A DNA stretch of 38,363 bases from Levilactobacillus bambusae (GCF_003124125.1 NZ_QCXQ01000006.1:185848-224210), one strand, 5' to 3'; numbered from the stretch's first letter, positions 1 through 11,848 are shown. Made by a program: numbers and translations. Notes: generated by a model from the sequence alone, not told the origin.

Positions 1-19
1 TCAGACTCGGCTTCTTTTA

Positions 20-724
20 TTAGAAGGTTGCGGGCGTCTCTAAAGCTTCCTGTGAGCTCAAGTCAGCGTTTGGGTACTTGCGCTTTAAGGCGTCTAATAG
101 AATACGTTTTGCTAGTTCAGGGTTCCGCGTCAGAATCGGGCCGTGGAAGTAGGATCCGTAGACGTGTTTGTAAATCACACCTTCGGAGCCGTCTTCACCG
201 TTGTTTCCGTGGCCTTCCTCAACGTTGCCGAGGGGACGTTCGTCCTCACCTAACCAGGTTAGTCCCTGGTGGTTTTCAAACCCGTGGTAGGTGACCCCCG
301 TTTCCTGGTTTTTAATGACGATATCACCGATGAACCGATGATCTTCCTGCTTCGTTGTGTAGTGACTAAGGGCCCCGACGCCCTCTAGCCGCTCCCCGTT
401 AGCTCCAATATAGTACTGGCCAAGGAGTTGGTAACCCCCACAGATGGCTAAGATCGGGCCACCGTCCTCAATGAAATCCGTCAACGCCTGTTTCTTATCC
501 TGGATATCCTGAGAAACAATTTCCTGTTCAAAATCTTGGCCACCACCGAAGAAGGCTAAATCGTAGTCAGCTGCGTTAAAGTCGTCACCTAGACTGACAA
601 CTTGCACGTTCAGGTTGACATCCATCTGCTTGGCGTAGTAGTTCAGTGCCAAAATATTTCCTACGTCCCCGTAGGTATTCATTAAGTCACCATAAAGGTG
701 AGCGACGTTTAAATCATAGGTCAT
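20..724 (-). CDS. gatD: Lipid II isoglutaminyl synthase, glutamine amidotransferase subunit GatD
   Basis: Supplies ammonia from glutamine to MurT, which amidates the alpha-carboxyl of D-Glu in the lipid II stem peptide to D-isoglutamine, in the cytoplasm. The 234-residue protein is a CobB/CobQ-like class I amidotransferase. It has the nucleophile elbow AICGGYQLLG with Cys95 and a histidine in SYFHGPIL (His194), matching the Cys/His pair known in GatD. The ATG overlaps the murT stop codon by one base (TAATG), so the two are translationally coupled and surely form a complex. The length is usual for GatD. The annotation rests on motifs and on the murT pairing. Confidence 0.95.
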   Translation of the reverse strand: MTYDLNVAHLYGDLMNTYGDVGNILALNYYAKQMDVNLNVQVVSLGDDFNAADYDLAFFGGGQDFEQEIVSQDIQDKKQALTDFIEDGGPILAICGGYQLLGQYYIGANGERLEGVGALSHYTTKQEDHRFIGDIVIKNQETGVTYHGFENHQGLTWLGEDERPLGNVEEGHGNNGEDGSEGVIYKHVYGSYFHGPILTRNPELAKRILLDALKRKYPNADLSSQEALETPATF

Positions 725-2079
725 TAATCGATACCTTCCTTTATATAACCCTTATCTGCTAATAATTTTCTAAATTGGATCATAGCCGTATAGGTAGCTA
801 AAACGTAAATATGCTTGGTTGGTGCATTCGGAATGATATTATCCACAATTTTGGCTAAACTGGGTTCAACGGTATGTTTATCATCCGGAACACCGGCCAC
901 TTTCAGCCGGAAGGTGACGTCCTTATACCGCTCGCCTCCCGTCACGTAAAGGGGAATATGATTTAGCTTTGGCAGAAGTTCGTAGTCGCCATCCCAAATC
1001 CAGCTGGTATCAATCCCATCCGCATAGTTGGCGTTTAACAGATTGATAAAGGTAAACGGTTGGTTATCCGTGGCAATCATGTGGAGAACCTGATCCAAAC
1101 CAACCGGATTCTTAACGAGAACGATGGTCACTTCCTTGCCGTCAACGTTGATGACCTCTTGCCGGCCAAAGACCCGCTGGTTGGAGTCAAACGCATGCCG
1201 AATGGCATCAGGTTTAATGCCAAAGAACCGACCAACGGAGTAGGCGGCCAGGGCGTTATAGATGTTGTACATGCCACCAATTTCAATTTTCATTTCGTTG
1301 CCGTCGACCTTGAAAGTCGAACTAGTCGGGGTTAACTCGCCAAGTTCGGTAACCTTATAGGTGAGCTCAGGTCGTTTATAGCCGCAGTTGGGGCAGAAAT
1401 AGTCCCCAAGGTTAGCGTAGGAAATGTAATGGTAGTGCAGAATGTGTTGACAAACGGGACAGAGAACGCCATCCGTGTTTGGCCGGGCCTTAATCTCTTC
1501 AGACTCGTCGTGATCCTCAAAACCGTAGTAGAGAACTGGGTTCGGAAGGTCCTTGGAGTGGAAAATGGGGGCATCCCCATTGGCGATGATGGTGGCGTCA
1601 GGTGCCAATGCCACCCCATCTAAGATTTTTTGGTAGGTGGTATAAATTTCTCCATACCGGTCCATCTGATCCCGGAAGATATTGGTAAAGACAAATACCT
1701 TTGGGGTGAGGTACTGGGTAACTTTGATGACGTTAGCCTCGTCAACCTCTAAAACGGCAAGTGGTCGGCCGGTTTTGGGATTCTTAGCGTTTAAAAAGGT
1801 GGTGACAATCCCCTGTTCCATATTGGAACCGGTGGGATTGGTTAAAATCGTGTCGTATTTTTCATGTAGGACAGTCACGGTTAATGCAGTCGTGAGGGTC
1901 TTTCCGTTAGTACCGGTAATGACAACGACATCGTACTTGGCGCCGAGGGTTTTAAGCACGTTCGGATCTAATGCCAACGTGATTTTCCCGGGGAGGGAAC
2001 TTCCCCCCTTTAAGAAGGTGTGTAAAAACCAGTAAGATGATCGCCCGGCAAAGGTGGCGACTCCGCTCCTAAATGACAT
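724..2079 (-). CDS. murT: Lipid II isoglutaminyl synthase, Mur-ligase-like subunit MurT
   Basis: ATP-dependent Mur-ligase-type subunit that activates the D-Glu carboxylate of lipid II and transfers ammonia delivered by GatD. The start chosen is the ATG at 2079 (451 residues, MSFRSGVAT...). It has a GGAG ribosome site about 8 bases upstream. An in-frame TTG at 2106 would add nine residues but has no such site. Visible features are the P-loop ITGTNGKT (about 54-61), a four-cysteine zinc-ribbon-like insert (Cys207, 210, 229, 232) that is characteristic of MurT, and a C-terminal DUF1727-type domain. It is the first gene of a two-gene operon with gatD, divergent from tdk. Confidence 0.95.
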   Translation of the reverse strand: MSFRSGVATFAGRSSYWFLHTFLKGGSSLPGKITLALDPNVLKTLGAKYDVVVITGTNGKTLTTALTVTVLHEKYDTILTNPTGSNMEQGIVTTFLNAKNPKTGRPLAVLEVDEANVIKVTQYLTPKVFVFTNIFRDQMDRYGEIYTTYQKILDGVALAPDATIIANGDAPIFHSKDLPNPVLYYGFEDHDESEEIKARPNTDGVLCPVCQHILHYHYISYANLGDYFCPNCGYKRPELTYKVTELGELTPTSSTFKVDGNEMKIEIGGMYNIYNALAAYSVGRFFGIKPDAIRHAFDSNQRVFGRQEVINVDGKEVTIVLVKNPVGLDQVLHMIATDNQPFTFINLLNANYADGIDTSWIWDGDYELLPKLNHIPLYVTGGERYKDVTFRLKVAGVPDDKHTVEPSLAKIVDNIIPNAPTKHIYVLATYTAMIQFRKLLADKGYIKEGID

Positions 2080-2135
2080 GTCGTTCGCTCCTAACAAATA
2101 ATTCAATCGGTAGTCTTTCTATTTATCAAGTCTTT

Positions 2136-2144
2136 ATTCTACCA
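2136..2144 (-). promoter_or_regulatory. Probable murT-gatD promoter (extended -10)
   Basis: On the minus strand the sequence reads TGG-TAGAAT, an extended -10, about 57 bases upstream of the murT ATG. No good -35 is visible at 17-18 bases, which extended -10 promoters tolerate. Inference only. Confidence 0.45.
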
Positions 2145-2259
2145 TGTTTTACCGGAAACTGTTTGAATTCTCACTGATGTTCGGGGTGACTCATAGGAAA
2201 ATTTAACTAAAAGTGGGGAAAGGGAGCGAAACGGTCTCGAATTTTAGTATGATATCAGC

Positions 2260-2265
2260 TATAAT
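2260..2265 (+). promoter_or_regulatory. Probable tdk promoter -10
   Basis: A perfect TATAAT lies 38 bases upstream of the tdk ATG at 2303, with a second -10-like TATGAT at 2248-2253. The -35 region is weak. A start near 2272 would exclude the longer in-frame reading from 2213 and so supports translation from 2303. Confidence 0.5.
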
Positions 2266-2302
2266 GGTACAGAAACTGTGTTTTGAAGGGATGACGTGGC
2301 GC

Positions 2303-2899
2303 ATGGCACAACTGTTTTATACGTATGGTGCAATGAATAGCGGTAAAACCATGGAGATTTTAAAAGTTGCCCACAATTACGAAGAACAAGGCAAGCACGT
2401 GTTAATTTTAACGAGCGGACTTGATGATCGTAAGGGGGTTGGCGAAGTGGCAAGCCGAATTGGTGAATCACGAACGGCGGAACCAATTTTTGAAACAACG
2501 AATATTTATGATGAAGTTGCTCAAATGGGCCTAACCTGCAGCTGCGTTTTAATTGATGAAGCTCAGTTTCTGAAGAAGGAACACGTCCTGCAACTGGCTA
2601 AGATTGTGGATGAACTTCGGATTCCCGTCATGGCGTTTGGTCTAAAGAATGACTTTAGAAATGAGCTGTTTGAAGGCTCGAAGTACTTACTGCTCTACGC
2701 CGATAAGATTGAAGAAATGAAAACCATTTGCTGGTTCTGTGCTAAGAAGGCAATTATGAACCTCAGAATTCACGATGGACAACCCGTATACGAAGGGGAA
2801 CAGGTACAAATAGGTGGAAACGAATCTTACTTCCCCGTCTGTCGCGAACATTATTTTAACCCACCATTGACGAGTGAAAGCGAGGACGTGAAAGACTAA
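2303..2899 (+). CDS. tdk: Thymidine kinase
   Basis: Phosphorylates thymidine to dTMP with ATP in pyrimidine salvage. The 198-residue protein starts [16 protein letters not shown], placing the P-loop (GAMNSGKT) near the N terminus as in all type II (TK1-like) kinases. VLIDEAQFL is the Walker B-like element. The C-terminal lasso region carries a CWFC pair and a later C-x2-H, the zinc site of this family. Upstream in-frame ATGs (2213, 2291) would add up to 30 residues that do not look like the family; the probable -10 at 2260 and family alignment favour 2303. Its stop is directly followed by the prfA ATG, so it heads the tdk-prfA-prmC-tsaC-glyA run. Confidence 0.93.
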   Translation: MAQLFYTYGAMNSGKTMEILKVAHNYEEQGKHVLILTSGLDDRKGVGEVASRIGESRTAEPIFETTNIYDEVAQMGLTCSCVLIDEAQFLKKEHVLQLAKIVDELRIPVMAFGLKNDFRNELFEGSKYLLLYADKIEEMKTICWFCAKKAIMNLRIHDGQPVYEGEQVQIGGNESYFPVCREHYFNPPLTSESEDVKD

Positions 2900-3991
2900 A
2901 TGGATAATATGTTTGATAAGCTTCAGGCCTTAGCAGACCGGTACGATGAACTGAATGAGATGCTGAGTGATCCTGAAGTCATCTCGGATTCCCAAAAGTT
3001 TCGTGAACTTTCGAAGGAGGAAGGCGAACTCCGGGAAACCGTTGAAAAATATAACGAGTATAAACGGGTAACAGAAGCGCTGTCTGATGATCAAGAAATG
3101 TTGCGTGACAAGCTTGATAGTGACATGGAAAGTATGGTCAAGGATGAAATTAGTGACCTAGAAAAGCAAAAGGCCACCCTGGAAGATGAAATCAAGATCC
3201 TGTTGATTCCCAAGGATCCTAACGATGATAAGAACATTATTATGGAAATTCATGGTGCTGCAGGGGGCGATGAAGCTAGCTTGTTTGCTGGCGACCTTTA
3301 CACGATGTACACGAAGTATGCTGAACGACAGGGCTGGCAGGTTGAGATCATCGATGAAAACGCCACGGAAGTTGGGGGCTTTAAGGAAATTGTCCTCATG
3401 ATTACGGGTGACAAGGTTTACTCGAAGCTGAAGTATGAAAATGGGGCCCACCGGGTTCAACGGGTTCCAGTGACTGAATCAGCCGGACGGGTGCATACTT
3501 CCACGGCAACCGTCGGGGTAATGCCCGAGGAAGAGGACGTTGATATTCAAATTGACCCTAAGGATGTTCGGGTCGACGTTTATCGGTCATCGGGTGCTGG
3601 GGGTCAACATATTAATAAGACGTCCTCCGCCGTCCGAATGACCCACTTGCCAACGGGAATTGTCGTTGCCATGCAGGATGAGCGGTCACAGCAGCAGAAC
3701 CGGGCTAAGGCTGAAAAAATCCTGAAGGCGCGGATTTATGATTACTACAAGCAACAAGAGGAAGATGAATATAACGCTGAACGGAAATCAGCCGTCGGAA
3801 CTGGGGACCGGTCTGAACGAATTCGAACCTATAATTATCCCCAGAACCGGGTCACGGATCACCGGATTGGGTTAACCCTGAATAAGTTGGACCGTATTAT
3901 GAACGGGGAATTGGATGATGTCATTGACGCCCTCATTGTTTCCGATCAGGCCCGTAAGCTTGAAGAACTTCAAAACGCGGAAGAGCTTTAA
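2900..3991 (+). CDS. prfA: Peptide chain release factor 1
   Basis: Recognises UAA and UAG stop codons and triggers peptidyl-tRNA hydrolysis on the ribosome. The 363-residue protein has the GGQ loop at 234-236 ([15 protein letters not shown]), whose glutamine is the substrate of the methylase encoded next door. It also has the RF1-type PxT codon-recognition tripeptide (Pro190-Val-Thr192). The ATG abuts the tdk stop codon; a second ATG three codons in (2909) would give the MFDKLQ start usual in homologues, so the true start may be either. There is one base between its stop and the prmC ATG, indicating tight coupling. Confidence 0.97.
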   Translation: MDNMFDKLQALADRYDELNEMLSDPEVISDSQKFRELSKEEGELRETVEKYNEYKRVTEALSDDQEMLRDKLDSDMESMVKDEISDLEKQKATLEDEIKILLIPKDPNDDKNIIMEIHGAAGGDEASLFAGDLYTMYTKYAERQGWQVEIIDENATEVGGFKEIVLMITGDKVYSKLKYENGAHRVQRVPVTESAGRVHTSTATVGVMPEEEDVDIQIDPKDVRVDVYRSSGAGGQHINKTSSAVRMTHLPTGIVVAMQDERSQQQNRAKAEKILKARIYDYYKQQEEDEYNAERKSAVGTGDRSERIRTYNYPQNRVTDHRIGLTLNKLDRIMNGELDDVIDALIVSDQARKLEELQNAEEL

Positions 3992-3992
3992 C

Positions 3993-4832
3993 ATGACTAT
4001 TTACCAATTATTAAGGTCTGCAGAGCAACGGTTAGAACTGGCGGGGGTTGATCCCTCCGGGGCGAAGCTGATTTTAACGACCATGATGGACTGGAACCTT
4101 ACGGATTTACTCCTTCATTACCGGGATTTGGTGAGTGAGTCGGATGCCGAGCAATTTCGGCAATTTATTACCCGGGTCGAAAAAGGAGAGCCTGCTCAGT
4201 ATATTCTGGGAACGGCTTCTTTTTTTGGCCGGGACTTTGGCGTCACCCAGGCAACGTTGATTCCCAGACCGGAAACGGAAGAGTTAGTGGAGTGGATACT
4301 TGCGGACCAAAATGTTTCCAACCTAACTGTTTTAGACGTTGGAACGGGTTCGGGAGTCATTGCAACGACCTTAGCTTTAGAACGCCCCAACTGGCAGGTG
4401 ACAGCGACAGATATTTCCAACGACGCCCTAAAGGTTGCCAGTGAAAATGCCAATCGATTAGGGGCTCAGGTTACGTTTAAATCAGGGGACCTATTAGCAC
4501 CGGTAGTGGGCCACCAGTTCGATGTCATTGTTTCAAACCCACCCTACATTGCGGATAGCGAGCGACCGGTGATGGATCGGTCAGTTTTGATGTATGAACC
4601 GCAGGGGGCCCTCTTTGCAAATCATGATGGATTAGAGTTTTATGAGCGATTTGCTCAGCAACTCCCAGAATATTTGACTACTGGTGGACTGTTTTACGCT
4701 GAAATCGGCTACCAGCAGGGTGCCGCCGTTCAAGAGATTTTTCAACGGGTGGTTCCAGCAGAAAATATTACTATTAAACAGGATATGGCACAGCACGACC
4801 GAATGGTTCGGGTGCAACTACCAAGGAATTAA
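3993..4832 (+). CDS. prmC: Release factor glutamine methyltransferase PrmC
   Basis: Uses S-adenosylmethionine to N5-methylate the glutamine in the GGQ motif of release factors. The 279-residue protein has an N-terminal helical substrate-binding domain (about 1-80), the SAM-binding LDVGTGSGVIA motif (114-124) and the catalytic NPPY motif (182-185). The ATG at 3993 starts one base after prfA ends. A longer reading inside prfA has no homology support. Being next to prfA is the classic arrangement, since RF1 is the substrate. Confidence 0.96.
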   Translation: MTIYQLLRSAEQRLELAGVDPSGAKLILTTMMDWNLTDLLLHYRDLVSESDAEQFRQFITRVEKGEPAQYILGTASFFGRDFGVTQATLIPRPETEELVEWILADQNVSNLTVLDVGTGSGVIATTLALERPNWQVTATDISNDALKVASENANRLGAQVTFKSGDLLAPVVGHQFDVIVSNPPYIADSERPVMDRSVLMYEPQGALFANHDGLEFYERFAQQLPEYLTTGGLFYAEIGYQQGAAVQEIFQRVVPAENITIKQDMAQHDRMVRVQLPRN

Positions 4833-4854
4833 AAGACGAAAAGAGGTCTTTTTA

Positions 4855-5901
4855 ATGGAAACAAAAATTTTTACTACGGATGAAATCGCAATGGCTGCTA
4901 CAGCGATTAATGCCGGTCAATTAGTGGCTTTTCCGACTGAAACGGTCTACGGGTTGGGGGCTGATGCAACCAATGAAGAGGCGGTTAAGCAGGTATACCT
5001 GGCCAAGGGTCGTCCTAGTGACAACCCGTTAATTGTTCACGTTGCAGATGAGGCAACGGTCGAAAAATACGCGGAGCCGCTATCAGACAAAGCCAAACAG
5101 CTGATTCAAATTTTTTGGCCCGGCCCGTTGACCCTGATTTTTAAGCTTCAGCCTAACGCCCTATCAAAGAGTGTCACGGGCGGCTTAGATACGGCTGCCT
5201 TTCGAAATCCCAAGAATGAGGCAACCCTTGAACTCATTCGGCAAGCCGGGGTGCCTCTCGTGGGGCCATCCGCGAATACCTCTGGCAAGCCGAGTCCAAC
5301 GCTTGCAAAGCATGTTTATCATGATTTACAGGGAAAAATTGCGGGGATTCTTGATGATGGTCCAACGCAATACGGAGTCGAATCAACGGTTTTAGATATG
5401 TCAACGGATACGCCAACCATTCTGAGACCGGGAGCGGTCACAGAGGAACAGTTGACGGCGGTTATTGGTCCGGTAATTTCATCCCATCACCACGTGGGAA
5501 AGAATGAAGTCCCTAAGGCGCCAGGAATGAAGTACAAACACTATGCACCAAGCGCCCAAGTGTATATTGTTGATAGCCCGACAGATTGGCCCGTTATTCA
5601 AGAAACACTGCGGCAAAATCAAGTTCACGCCGGGATTTTAGCCACCAATGATGTCCTGACGATGAATGACTTTCCCGAGAACGTTGAACCCTTTAGTCTG
5701 GGCGAAGGAATTAACGGAGCCAGTCATGCACTGTTTGCTGGATTACGACACTTTGATTTAGAATCGGATGTCAAAGTAATCCTGGCCCAGGCATTTCCTG
5801 ACGATCATTTAGGGGCAGCCTACATGAACCGACTGGATAAGTCAGCAGGGGGCGTCCATTTTAACGCCCAGCATCCCGAAACACTTAGTGAAGAACGTTA
5901 A
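4855..5901 (+). CDS. sua5: L-threonylcarbamoyladenylate synthase (Sua5/TsaC type)
   Basis: Makes threonylcarbamoyl-AMP from threonine, bicarbonate and ATP, the first step of t6A37 modification of ANN-decoding tRNAs. The 348-residue protein has an N-terminal YrdC domain ([23 protein letters not shown] at 51-60, [13 protein letters not shown]) and a C-terminal Sua5 domain of about 130 residues. This makes it the long, B. subtilis YwlC-like form rather than short TsaC. The start at 4855 has an AAGAGG ribosome site. It follows prmC by 22 bases and precedes glyA by 20, so it is probably in one operon. Confidence 0.94.
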   Translation: METKIFTTDEIAMAATAINAGQLVAFPTETVYGLGADATNEEAVKQVYLAKGRPSDNPLIVHVADEATVEKYAEPLSDKAKQLIQIFWPGPLTLIFKLQPNALSKSVTGGLDTAAFRNPKNEATLELIRQAGVPLVGPSANTSGKPSPTLAKHVYHDLQGKIAGILDDGPTQYGVESTVLDMSTDTPTILRPGAVTEEQLTAVIGPVISSHHHVGKNEVPKAPGMKYKHYAPSAQVYIVDSPTDWPVIQETLRQNQVHAGILATNDVLTMNDFPENVEPFSLGEGINGASHALFAGLRHFDLESDVKVILAQAFPDDHLGAAYMNRLDKSAGGVHFNAQHPETLSEER

Positions 5902-5921
5902 GCCAGCGAGGAGGAATTCAC

Positions 5922-7166
5922 ATGGATTATGATTACAAAAAAAAGGACCCAGCCCTATGGTCAGCCATTGCCGATGAGGGCGCGCGCCAGCAGCATACCA
6001 TTGAATTAATTGCGTCGGAAAATATCGTTTCGAATGCGGTTCGGGCCGCTCAGGGGTCCGTGTTAACGAATAAGTATGCGGAAGGCTACCCTGGTAAACG
6101 GTATTACGGTGGAACCCAGTACGTGGACGTTGTTGAAACGCTAGCCATTGACCGGGCAAAACAGTTATTTGGCGCTGAGTATGCTAACGTTCAACCCCAT
6201 TCTGGATCACAAGCCAATCAGGCCGCGTACGCCGCCTTTTTAAAGCCGGGCGATACCATCTTAGGGATGGATTTATCCGCCGGGGGGCATTTAACGCACG
6301 GATCAAAAGTTAATTTTAGCGGAAAAATGTACCATTCGGCTTCCTACGGGTTAAACCCAGAAACGGAATTGCTGGATTACGCAGCAATTTTGACGGTTGC
6401 GAAGGAGGTTCAGCCCCAAATGATTGTGGCGGGGGCCTCTGCTTACTCCCAAGTCATTGACTGGCAAGCCTTTCGGGCCATTGCGGATGAAGTCGGTGCT
6501 TACTTAATGGTCGATATGGCCCATATTGCGGGTCTCGTTGCAACGGGACTGCATCCAAGTCCCGTTGGCATTGCCGACGTTGTAACCACTACCACCCACA
6601 AAACGTTGCGGGGGCCCCGGGGTGGCATGATTTTATCCCAGGAAAAATACGCCAAGAAACTCAATTCAGCCGTTTTTCCCGGAACCCAAGGCGGTCCGTT
6701 AGAGCAGGTGATCGCTGGGAAAGCTGCGGCATTTTTTGAGGATCTACAGCCCCAATTCGTGGAATACCAAGAACAGATCTTAGAAAACGCTCGAGCAATG
6801 GCTGACGTTTTTAATAATGGTCAAAACGTGAGGGTTGTTTCCGGCGGCACGGCTAACCATCTGATGACGCTAGACATCACGGACACCGGTTTAACTGGGA
6901 AGCAGGCCCAAGATCTTTTAGATGACGTGTTCATTACGGTGAATAAAGAGGCCATTCCAAATGAAACCAGAAGTCCCTTTCAAACTTCGGGAATTCGAAT
7001 TGGAACCCCGGCCGTTACGACACGTGGCTTTTTAGCTGCCGATTGTCAGTTGGTTGCTAAGTTGATTGTGGACCTATTAAATGCGCCTGAAGATGAACTG
7101 GTGAAGGAGCGAGTTGCCCGTTCCGTACGGGAACTTACGGATCAGCATCCAATCGATGTGGACTAA
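5922..7166 (+). CDS. glyA: Serine hydroxymethyltransferase
   Basis: PLP enzyme that interconverts serine plus tetrahydrofolate with glycine plus 5,10-methylene-THF, feeding thymidylate and purine synthesis. The 414-residue protein has the PLP lysine in [14 protein letters not shown] (Lys227), the [10 protein letters not shown] segment and the [13 protein letters not shown] motif near residues 52-64. A strong GAGGAGG ribosome site precedes the ATG. The length matches the family. It is probably the last gene of the tdk operon, because upp downstream has its own likely promoter. Confidence 0.98.
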   Translation: MDYDYKKKDPALWSAIADEGARQQHTIELIASENIVSNAVRAAQGSVLTNKYAEGYPGKRYYGGTQYVDVVETLAIDRAKQLFGAEYANVQPHSGSQANQAAYAAFLKPGDTILGMDLSAGGHLTHGSKVNFSGKMYHSASYGLNPETELLDYAAILTVAKEVQPQMIVAGASAYSQVIDWQAFRAIADEVGAYLMVDMAHIAGLVATGLHPSPVGIADVVTTTTHKTLRGPRGGMILSQEKYAKKLNSAVFPGTQGGPLEQVIAGKAAAFFEDLQPQFVEYQEQILENARAMADVFNNGQNVRVVSGGTANHLMTLDITDTGLTGKQAQDLLDDVFITVNKEAIPNETRSPFQTSGIRIGTPAVTTRGFLAADCQLVAKLIVDLLNAPEDELVKERVARSVRELTDQHPIDVD

Positions 7167-7216
7167 TAAGTTCTAGACAATTTTTTTGATTTTTATGCTG
7201 CATTGTGATGGCAAGA

Positions 7217-7225
7217 TGGTACAAT
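7217..7225 (+). promoter_or_regulatory. Probable upp promoter (extended -10)
   Basis: TGG-TACAAT forms an extended -10 about 30 bases upstream of the upp ATG. No convincing -35 is seen. The AT-rich gap after glyA has T runs but no clear hairpin, so read-through from glyA is also possible. Confidence 0.45.
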
Positions 7226-7254
7226 AATAAGAAATAAAAAGGAAGTGTCTTTTC

Positions 7255-7884
7255 ATGGGGAAGTTTCAAGTTCTCGATCACCCATTAATTCAACACAAGC
7301 TCACCATTCTTCGTAACAAAAAAACGGGGACCAAGGCCTTTCGTGAAATTGCGAATGAAATTGCAAACTTGATGGCCTACGAAGTTACTCGTGATATGCC
7401 ATTAGAGGATATTACGATCGAAACGCCAGTTACGAAAACTACCGCCAAGAAGTTAGCGGGGAAAAAGGTAGCGATTGTGCCAATTCTGCGGGCCGGAATC
7501 GGTATGGTTGATGGGATATTACAGCTAATTCCAGCCGCCAAGGTTGGGCATATCGGAATGTATCGGGATGAGGAAACGTTAGTCCCTCATGAATACTTCG
7601 TTAAACTGCCAGCGGATATTGATCAGCGTCAAGTGTTTGTCGTTGACCCAATGTTAGCAACCGGGGGCTCAGCAATTATGGCAATTGACGCCCTTAAAAA
7701 GCGGGGGGCAACGAACATTAAATTTGTTTGTTTGGTATCGGCTCCCGAAGGAATTAAAGCGTTACGGGAAGCCCACCCCGATATCGATGTGTACACCGCT
7801 GCCCTTGACGAAGGGTTAAACGAGGATGGTTACATCGTTCCTGGTTTAGGCGACGCAGGGGACCGGTTATTCGGAACCCGTTAA
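7255..7884 (+). CDS. upp: Uracil phosphoribosyltransferase
   Basis: Converts uracil and PRPP to UMP in pyrimidine salvage. The 209-residue protein is of standard length and shows the PRPP-binding motif [12 protein letters not shown] (about 129-140), the [12 protein letters not shown] segment and the uracil-binding C-terminal region [12 protein letters not shown]. The ribosome site AAGGAAG lies 8-9 bases upstream. It is followed by an intrinsic terminator. The position just before the atp operon is common in Firmicutes. Confidence 0.97.
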   Translation: MGKFQVLDHPLIQHKLTILRNKKTGTKAFREIANEIANLMAYEVTRDMPLEDITIETPVTKTTAKKLAGKKVAIVPILRAGIGMVDGILQLIPAAKVGHIGMYRDEETLVPHEYFVKLPADIDQRQVFVVDPMLATGGSAIMAIDALKKRGATNIKFVCLVSAPEGIKALREAHPDIDVYTAALDEGLNEDGYIVPGLGDAGDRLFGTR

Positions 7885-7899
7885 TTTAATCGTATTCAG

Positions 7900-7926
7900 G
7901 GTTCTGACGGTGGTCGGAGCCTTTTT
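7900..7926 (+). terminator. Intrinsic terminator after upp
   Basis: A 9-bp stem GGTTCTGAC/GTCGGAGCC (two G-T pairs) with loop GGTG is followed by TTTTT, 16 bases after the upp stop. Confidence 0.8.
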
Positions 7927-8148
7927 AGCAGGCTTGTGAAATTGGTTAATCCTGTTGATAGGAAGTTTCATTTTCCCCTTTGTTTTTTAGGTGTTTGGTG
8001 GTAATATTTGAATGTATTTGTTAGATGAGACATTTTGTGTCATCTGGAAGCACAAAGGGCAGTATGATAGGCTTTGGGTCCATTTACGTGGACCCAAAAG
8101 TTATGCTATGACATACCTGTCTGGTGTGATGAAAAGAGGTGATATTTT
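7927..8148 (+). promoter_or_regulatory. ATP synthase operon leader with hairpins
   Basis: This 222-base gap carries the atp promoter and leader. A TATGAT -10 candidate lies at 8063-8068 without a good -35. Just downstream, TTTGGGTCCA (8073-8082) and TGGACCCAAA (8089-8098) form a perfect 10-bp stem with a 6-base loop; there is no T run, so it is not a typical terminator. A second imperfect repeat, AGATGA/TCATCT, lies near 8023-8045. The atpB ribosome site AGAGGTGAT (8135-8143) is outside the main hairpin. Role unknown; mRNA stability or translation control is a guess. Confidence 0.5.
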
Positions 8149-8859
8149 GTGGATGGTCAAGTTTCTACGTTTCAATTTCTAGGAATGACCTTTAATACCG
8201 CTAACATTGTATCGGGACTAGTCGTTTTCGTCATCTTAGTCGCTATTATGTTCCTCTGTTCCCGACATATTTCAATGAAGCCGGGGAAGGGGCAAAATTT
8301 CCTAGAGTGGTTAATTGATTTTACAAATGGAATCTTAAAGGGGTCGCTGCCTAATAACGAGGTTAACGCTTTCGGACTTTACGCCTTTGTCCTCTTTGCC
8401 TTTCTGTTTGTTTCCAACACGCTGGGGCTTTTCATACAAGTCTCTATGCATGGTGTGACCCTCGTACGTTCACCAACTTCAGATCCCATCGTGACGTTAA
8501 CGTTTAGTTTGACAACGATGATGATCGCTCAGTTTGCTGGAGTCCGGAAACTTGGGTACAAACGGCATTTCGAAAACTACTTACATCCCTTTAAAATTTG
8601 GATTGTAATGAATGTTTTTGAACAATTTACAGACTTCCTGACGTTAGGTCTCCGTATTTTCGGGGTGGTTTTCTCAGGAGAAATGTTGTTGAAGGTGATT
8701 TACACCGATCTGGCCGCTAAAGGTGGCGCATGGTTGATTGCTGCGGTTCCGCTAGAAGTCATCTGGCAGGGATTCTCAGTTTTCCTAGGTGCTATCCAGG
8801 CCTTCGTGTTTGTTACCTTATCAACTGTCTACATTGCTAAGGGTCTCGGTGAAGAGTAA
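8149..8859 (+). CDS. atpB: F1Fo ATP synthase subunit a
   Basis: Membrane stator subunit that forms the proton half-channels next to the c-ring. The 236-residue protein has five to six hydrophobic segments and the essential arginine in LTLGLRIFGVVFSGE (Arg169, equivalent to E. coli Arg210). It starts with GTG at 8149, preceded by AGAGGTGAT. First gene of the eight-gene operon. In lactobacilli this enzyme mainly hydrolyses ATP to pump protons and defend cytoplasmic pH; that is family knowledge, not visible here. Confidence 0.97.
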   Translation: MDGQVSTFQFLGMTFNTANIVSGLVVFVILVAIMFLCSRHISMKPGKGQNFLEWLIDFTNGILKGSLPNNEVNAFGLYAFVLFAFLFVSNTLGLFIQVSMHGVTLVRSPTSDPIVTLTFSLTTMMIAQFAGVRKLGYKRHFENYLHPFKIWIVMNVFEQFTDFLTLGLRIFGVVFSGEMLLKVIYTDLAAKGGAWLIAAVPLEVIWQGFSVFLGAIQAFVFVTLSTVYIAKGLGEE

Positions 8860-8897
8860 CATCGCAACACAAAATTTTGGTAGTTATTTTTTGATAA

Positions 8898-9131
<234 letters not shown>

Positions 9132-9175
9132 AACTATTTCAAAGTTTGATTAACAATAGAAGGAGGTGTCAATAG

Positions 9176-9676
9176 GTGCTCTCACATTTGGTTATTGGTC
9201 AGCTCTACTACGGTGATTCATTATTCTACATTGTCTGTTTCTTAATCTTGATGTGGTTGGTTAAGCTTATGGCTTGGAAACCAATCACAAAGATGATGCA
9301 GGATCGGTCAGATAAAATTTCTAACGATATTGATTCTGCTGAACAATCCCGGACAGAAGCTGCTAAATTAGCAAAGCAACGTCAAGCAGAACTTGACAAG
9401 TCACATGACGATGCATCCAATATCATTTCGGAAGCACGGTCGAACGGGCAAAAGGAACACGACAATATCGTTTCCCAAGCCCAAGAAGATGCTAACCGCG
9501 TTAAGGTCAACGCTCAAAAGGACATTGAGCAAGAACGGAAGGACGCTCTTGCCAACGCCAAAGACGATGTGGCAGATTTATCTATTGAGATTGCTTCTAA
9601 GATCATTCAGAAAGAATTAAGTGCTAACGATCAGAAGGCTTTAATTGATTCTTATATTGAAGGGTTGGGGAAGTAA
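9176..9676 (+). CDS. atpF: F1Fo ATP synthase subunit b
   Basis: Peripheral stalk subunit: an N-terminal membrane helix (about residues 14-33) followed by a long charged alpha-helical region rich in Ala, Gln, Glu and Lys (about 45-140) that dimerises and holds the delta subunit. It has 166 residues, usual for the family. The start is GTG at 9176 with AGGAGGTG upstream. Its stop lies one base before the atpH ATG, so the two are coupled. Confidence 0.96.
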   Translation: MLSHLVIGQLYYGDSLFYIVCFLILMWLVKLMAWKPITKMMQDRSDKISNDIDSAEQSRTEAAKLAKQRQAELDKSHDDASNIISEARSNGQKEHDNIVSQAQEDANRVKVNAQKDIEQERKDALANAKDDVADLSIEIASKIIQKELSANDQKALIDSYIEGLGK

Positions 9677-9677
9677 A

Positions 9678-10226
9678 ATGAGTAGTCTTGACACAGCAAC
9701 GGTAGCAAAGCGCTACTCACGGGCACTTTTCGAAGTGTTATCTGAAAAAGATGAACTAACTTCAGGTGCGGCAGATTTACAAGCAATCCGCCAAATCTTT
9801 TTGAGTAACCCTAAACTAGGCTTGGCCTTAAGCGACAACAGTCTATCAGAATCTGATCGGAAGGCGTTACTCCAGCCAATGTTGGATAATGCATCCACTC
9901 AAACGGTCAAAAACTTTATTGAAATGGTTTTTGATTACGCTCGAATGACGGATATTGTTGCCATTATCGACCAGTTCGAAATATTGAACGATGAAGCAAA
10001 CAAGACGGTTCATGCTGATATAACGTCAGCGGTTCCGTTGAGTGAAGAACAAGAACAGCGTATTTCTCAAGCATTTGCTAAACGAGTGGGTGCCAATAAA
10101 GTTATTCTGAATAGTACAGTCGATGCCGACATTCTTGGCGGTGTGGTCCTACAATCGTCAGGAGTGACTTATGACGGCAGTGTTAAGGCTAAACTTAACA
10201 AGATTCGCAGAATGCTTTTGAACTAA
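9678..10226 (+). CDS. atpH: F1Fo ATP synthase subunit delta
   Basis: Connects the b-subunit stalk to the top of the F1 head. The 182-residue protein starts MSSLDTATVAKRYSRALFEV, the usual opening of OSCP/delta proteins, and ends with the conserved ILGGVVLQ...YDGSVKAKLNKIRR region. A longer reading from 9645 within atpF is not supported. One base separates it from atpF. Confidence 0.96.
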   Translation: MSSLDTATVAKRYSRALFEVLSEKDELTSGAADLQAIRQIFLSNPKLGLALSDNSLSESDRKALLQPMLDNASTQTVKNFIEMVFDYARMTDIVAIIDQFEILNDEANKTVHADITSAVPLSEEQEQRISQAFAKRVGANKVILNSTVDADILGGVVLQSSGVTYDGSVKAKLNKIRRMLLN

Positions 10227-10241
10227 CGACTTAGATTGTGA

Positions 10242-11819
<1,578 letters not shown>

Positions 11820-11848
11820 TACTTGTCAGGAAGGGATGGTGAGAGTTC

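Noticed and set aside
28-294. Open frame on the plus strand opposite gatD
   Set aside because: It is antisense to a well-supported gene, has low-complexity Arg/Ser-rich content and no ribosome site.
1332-2035. Several open frames opposite or out of frame within murT
   Set aside because: They are shadows of murT: no ribosome sites and no recognisable domains.
2213-2302. N-terminal extension of thymidine kinase by 30 residues
   Set aside because: Family members start at MAQLF, and a probable -10 at 2260 lies inside the extension.
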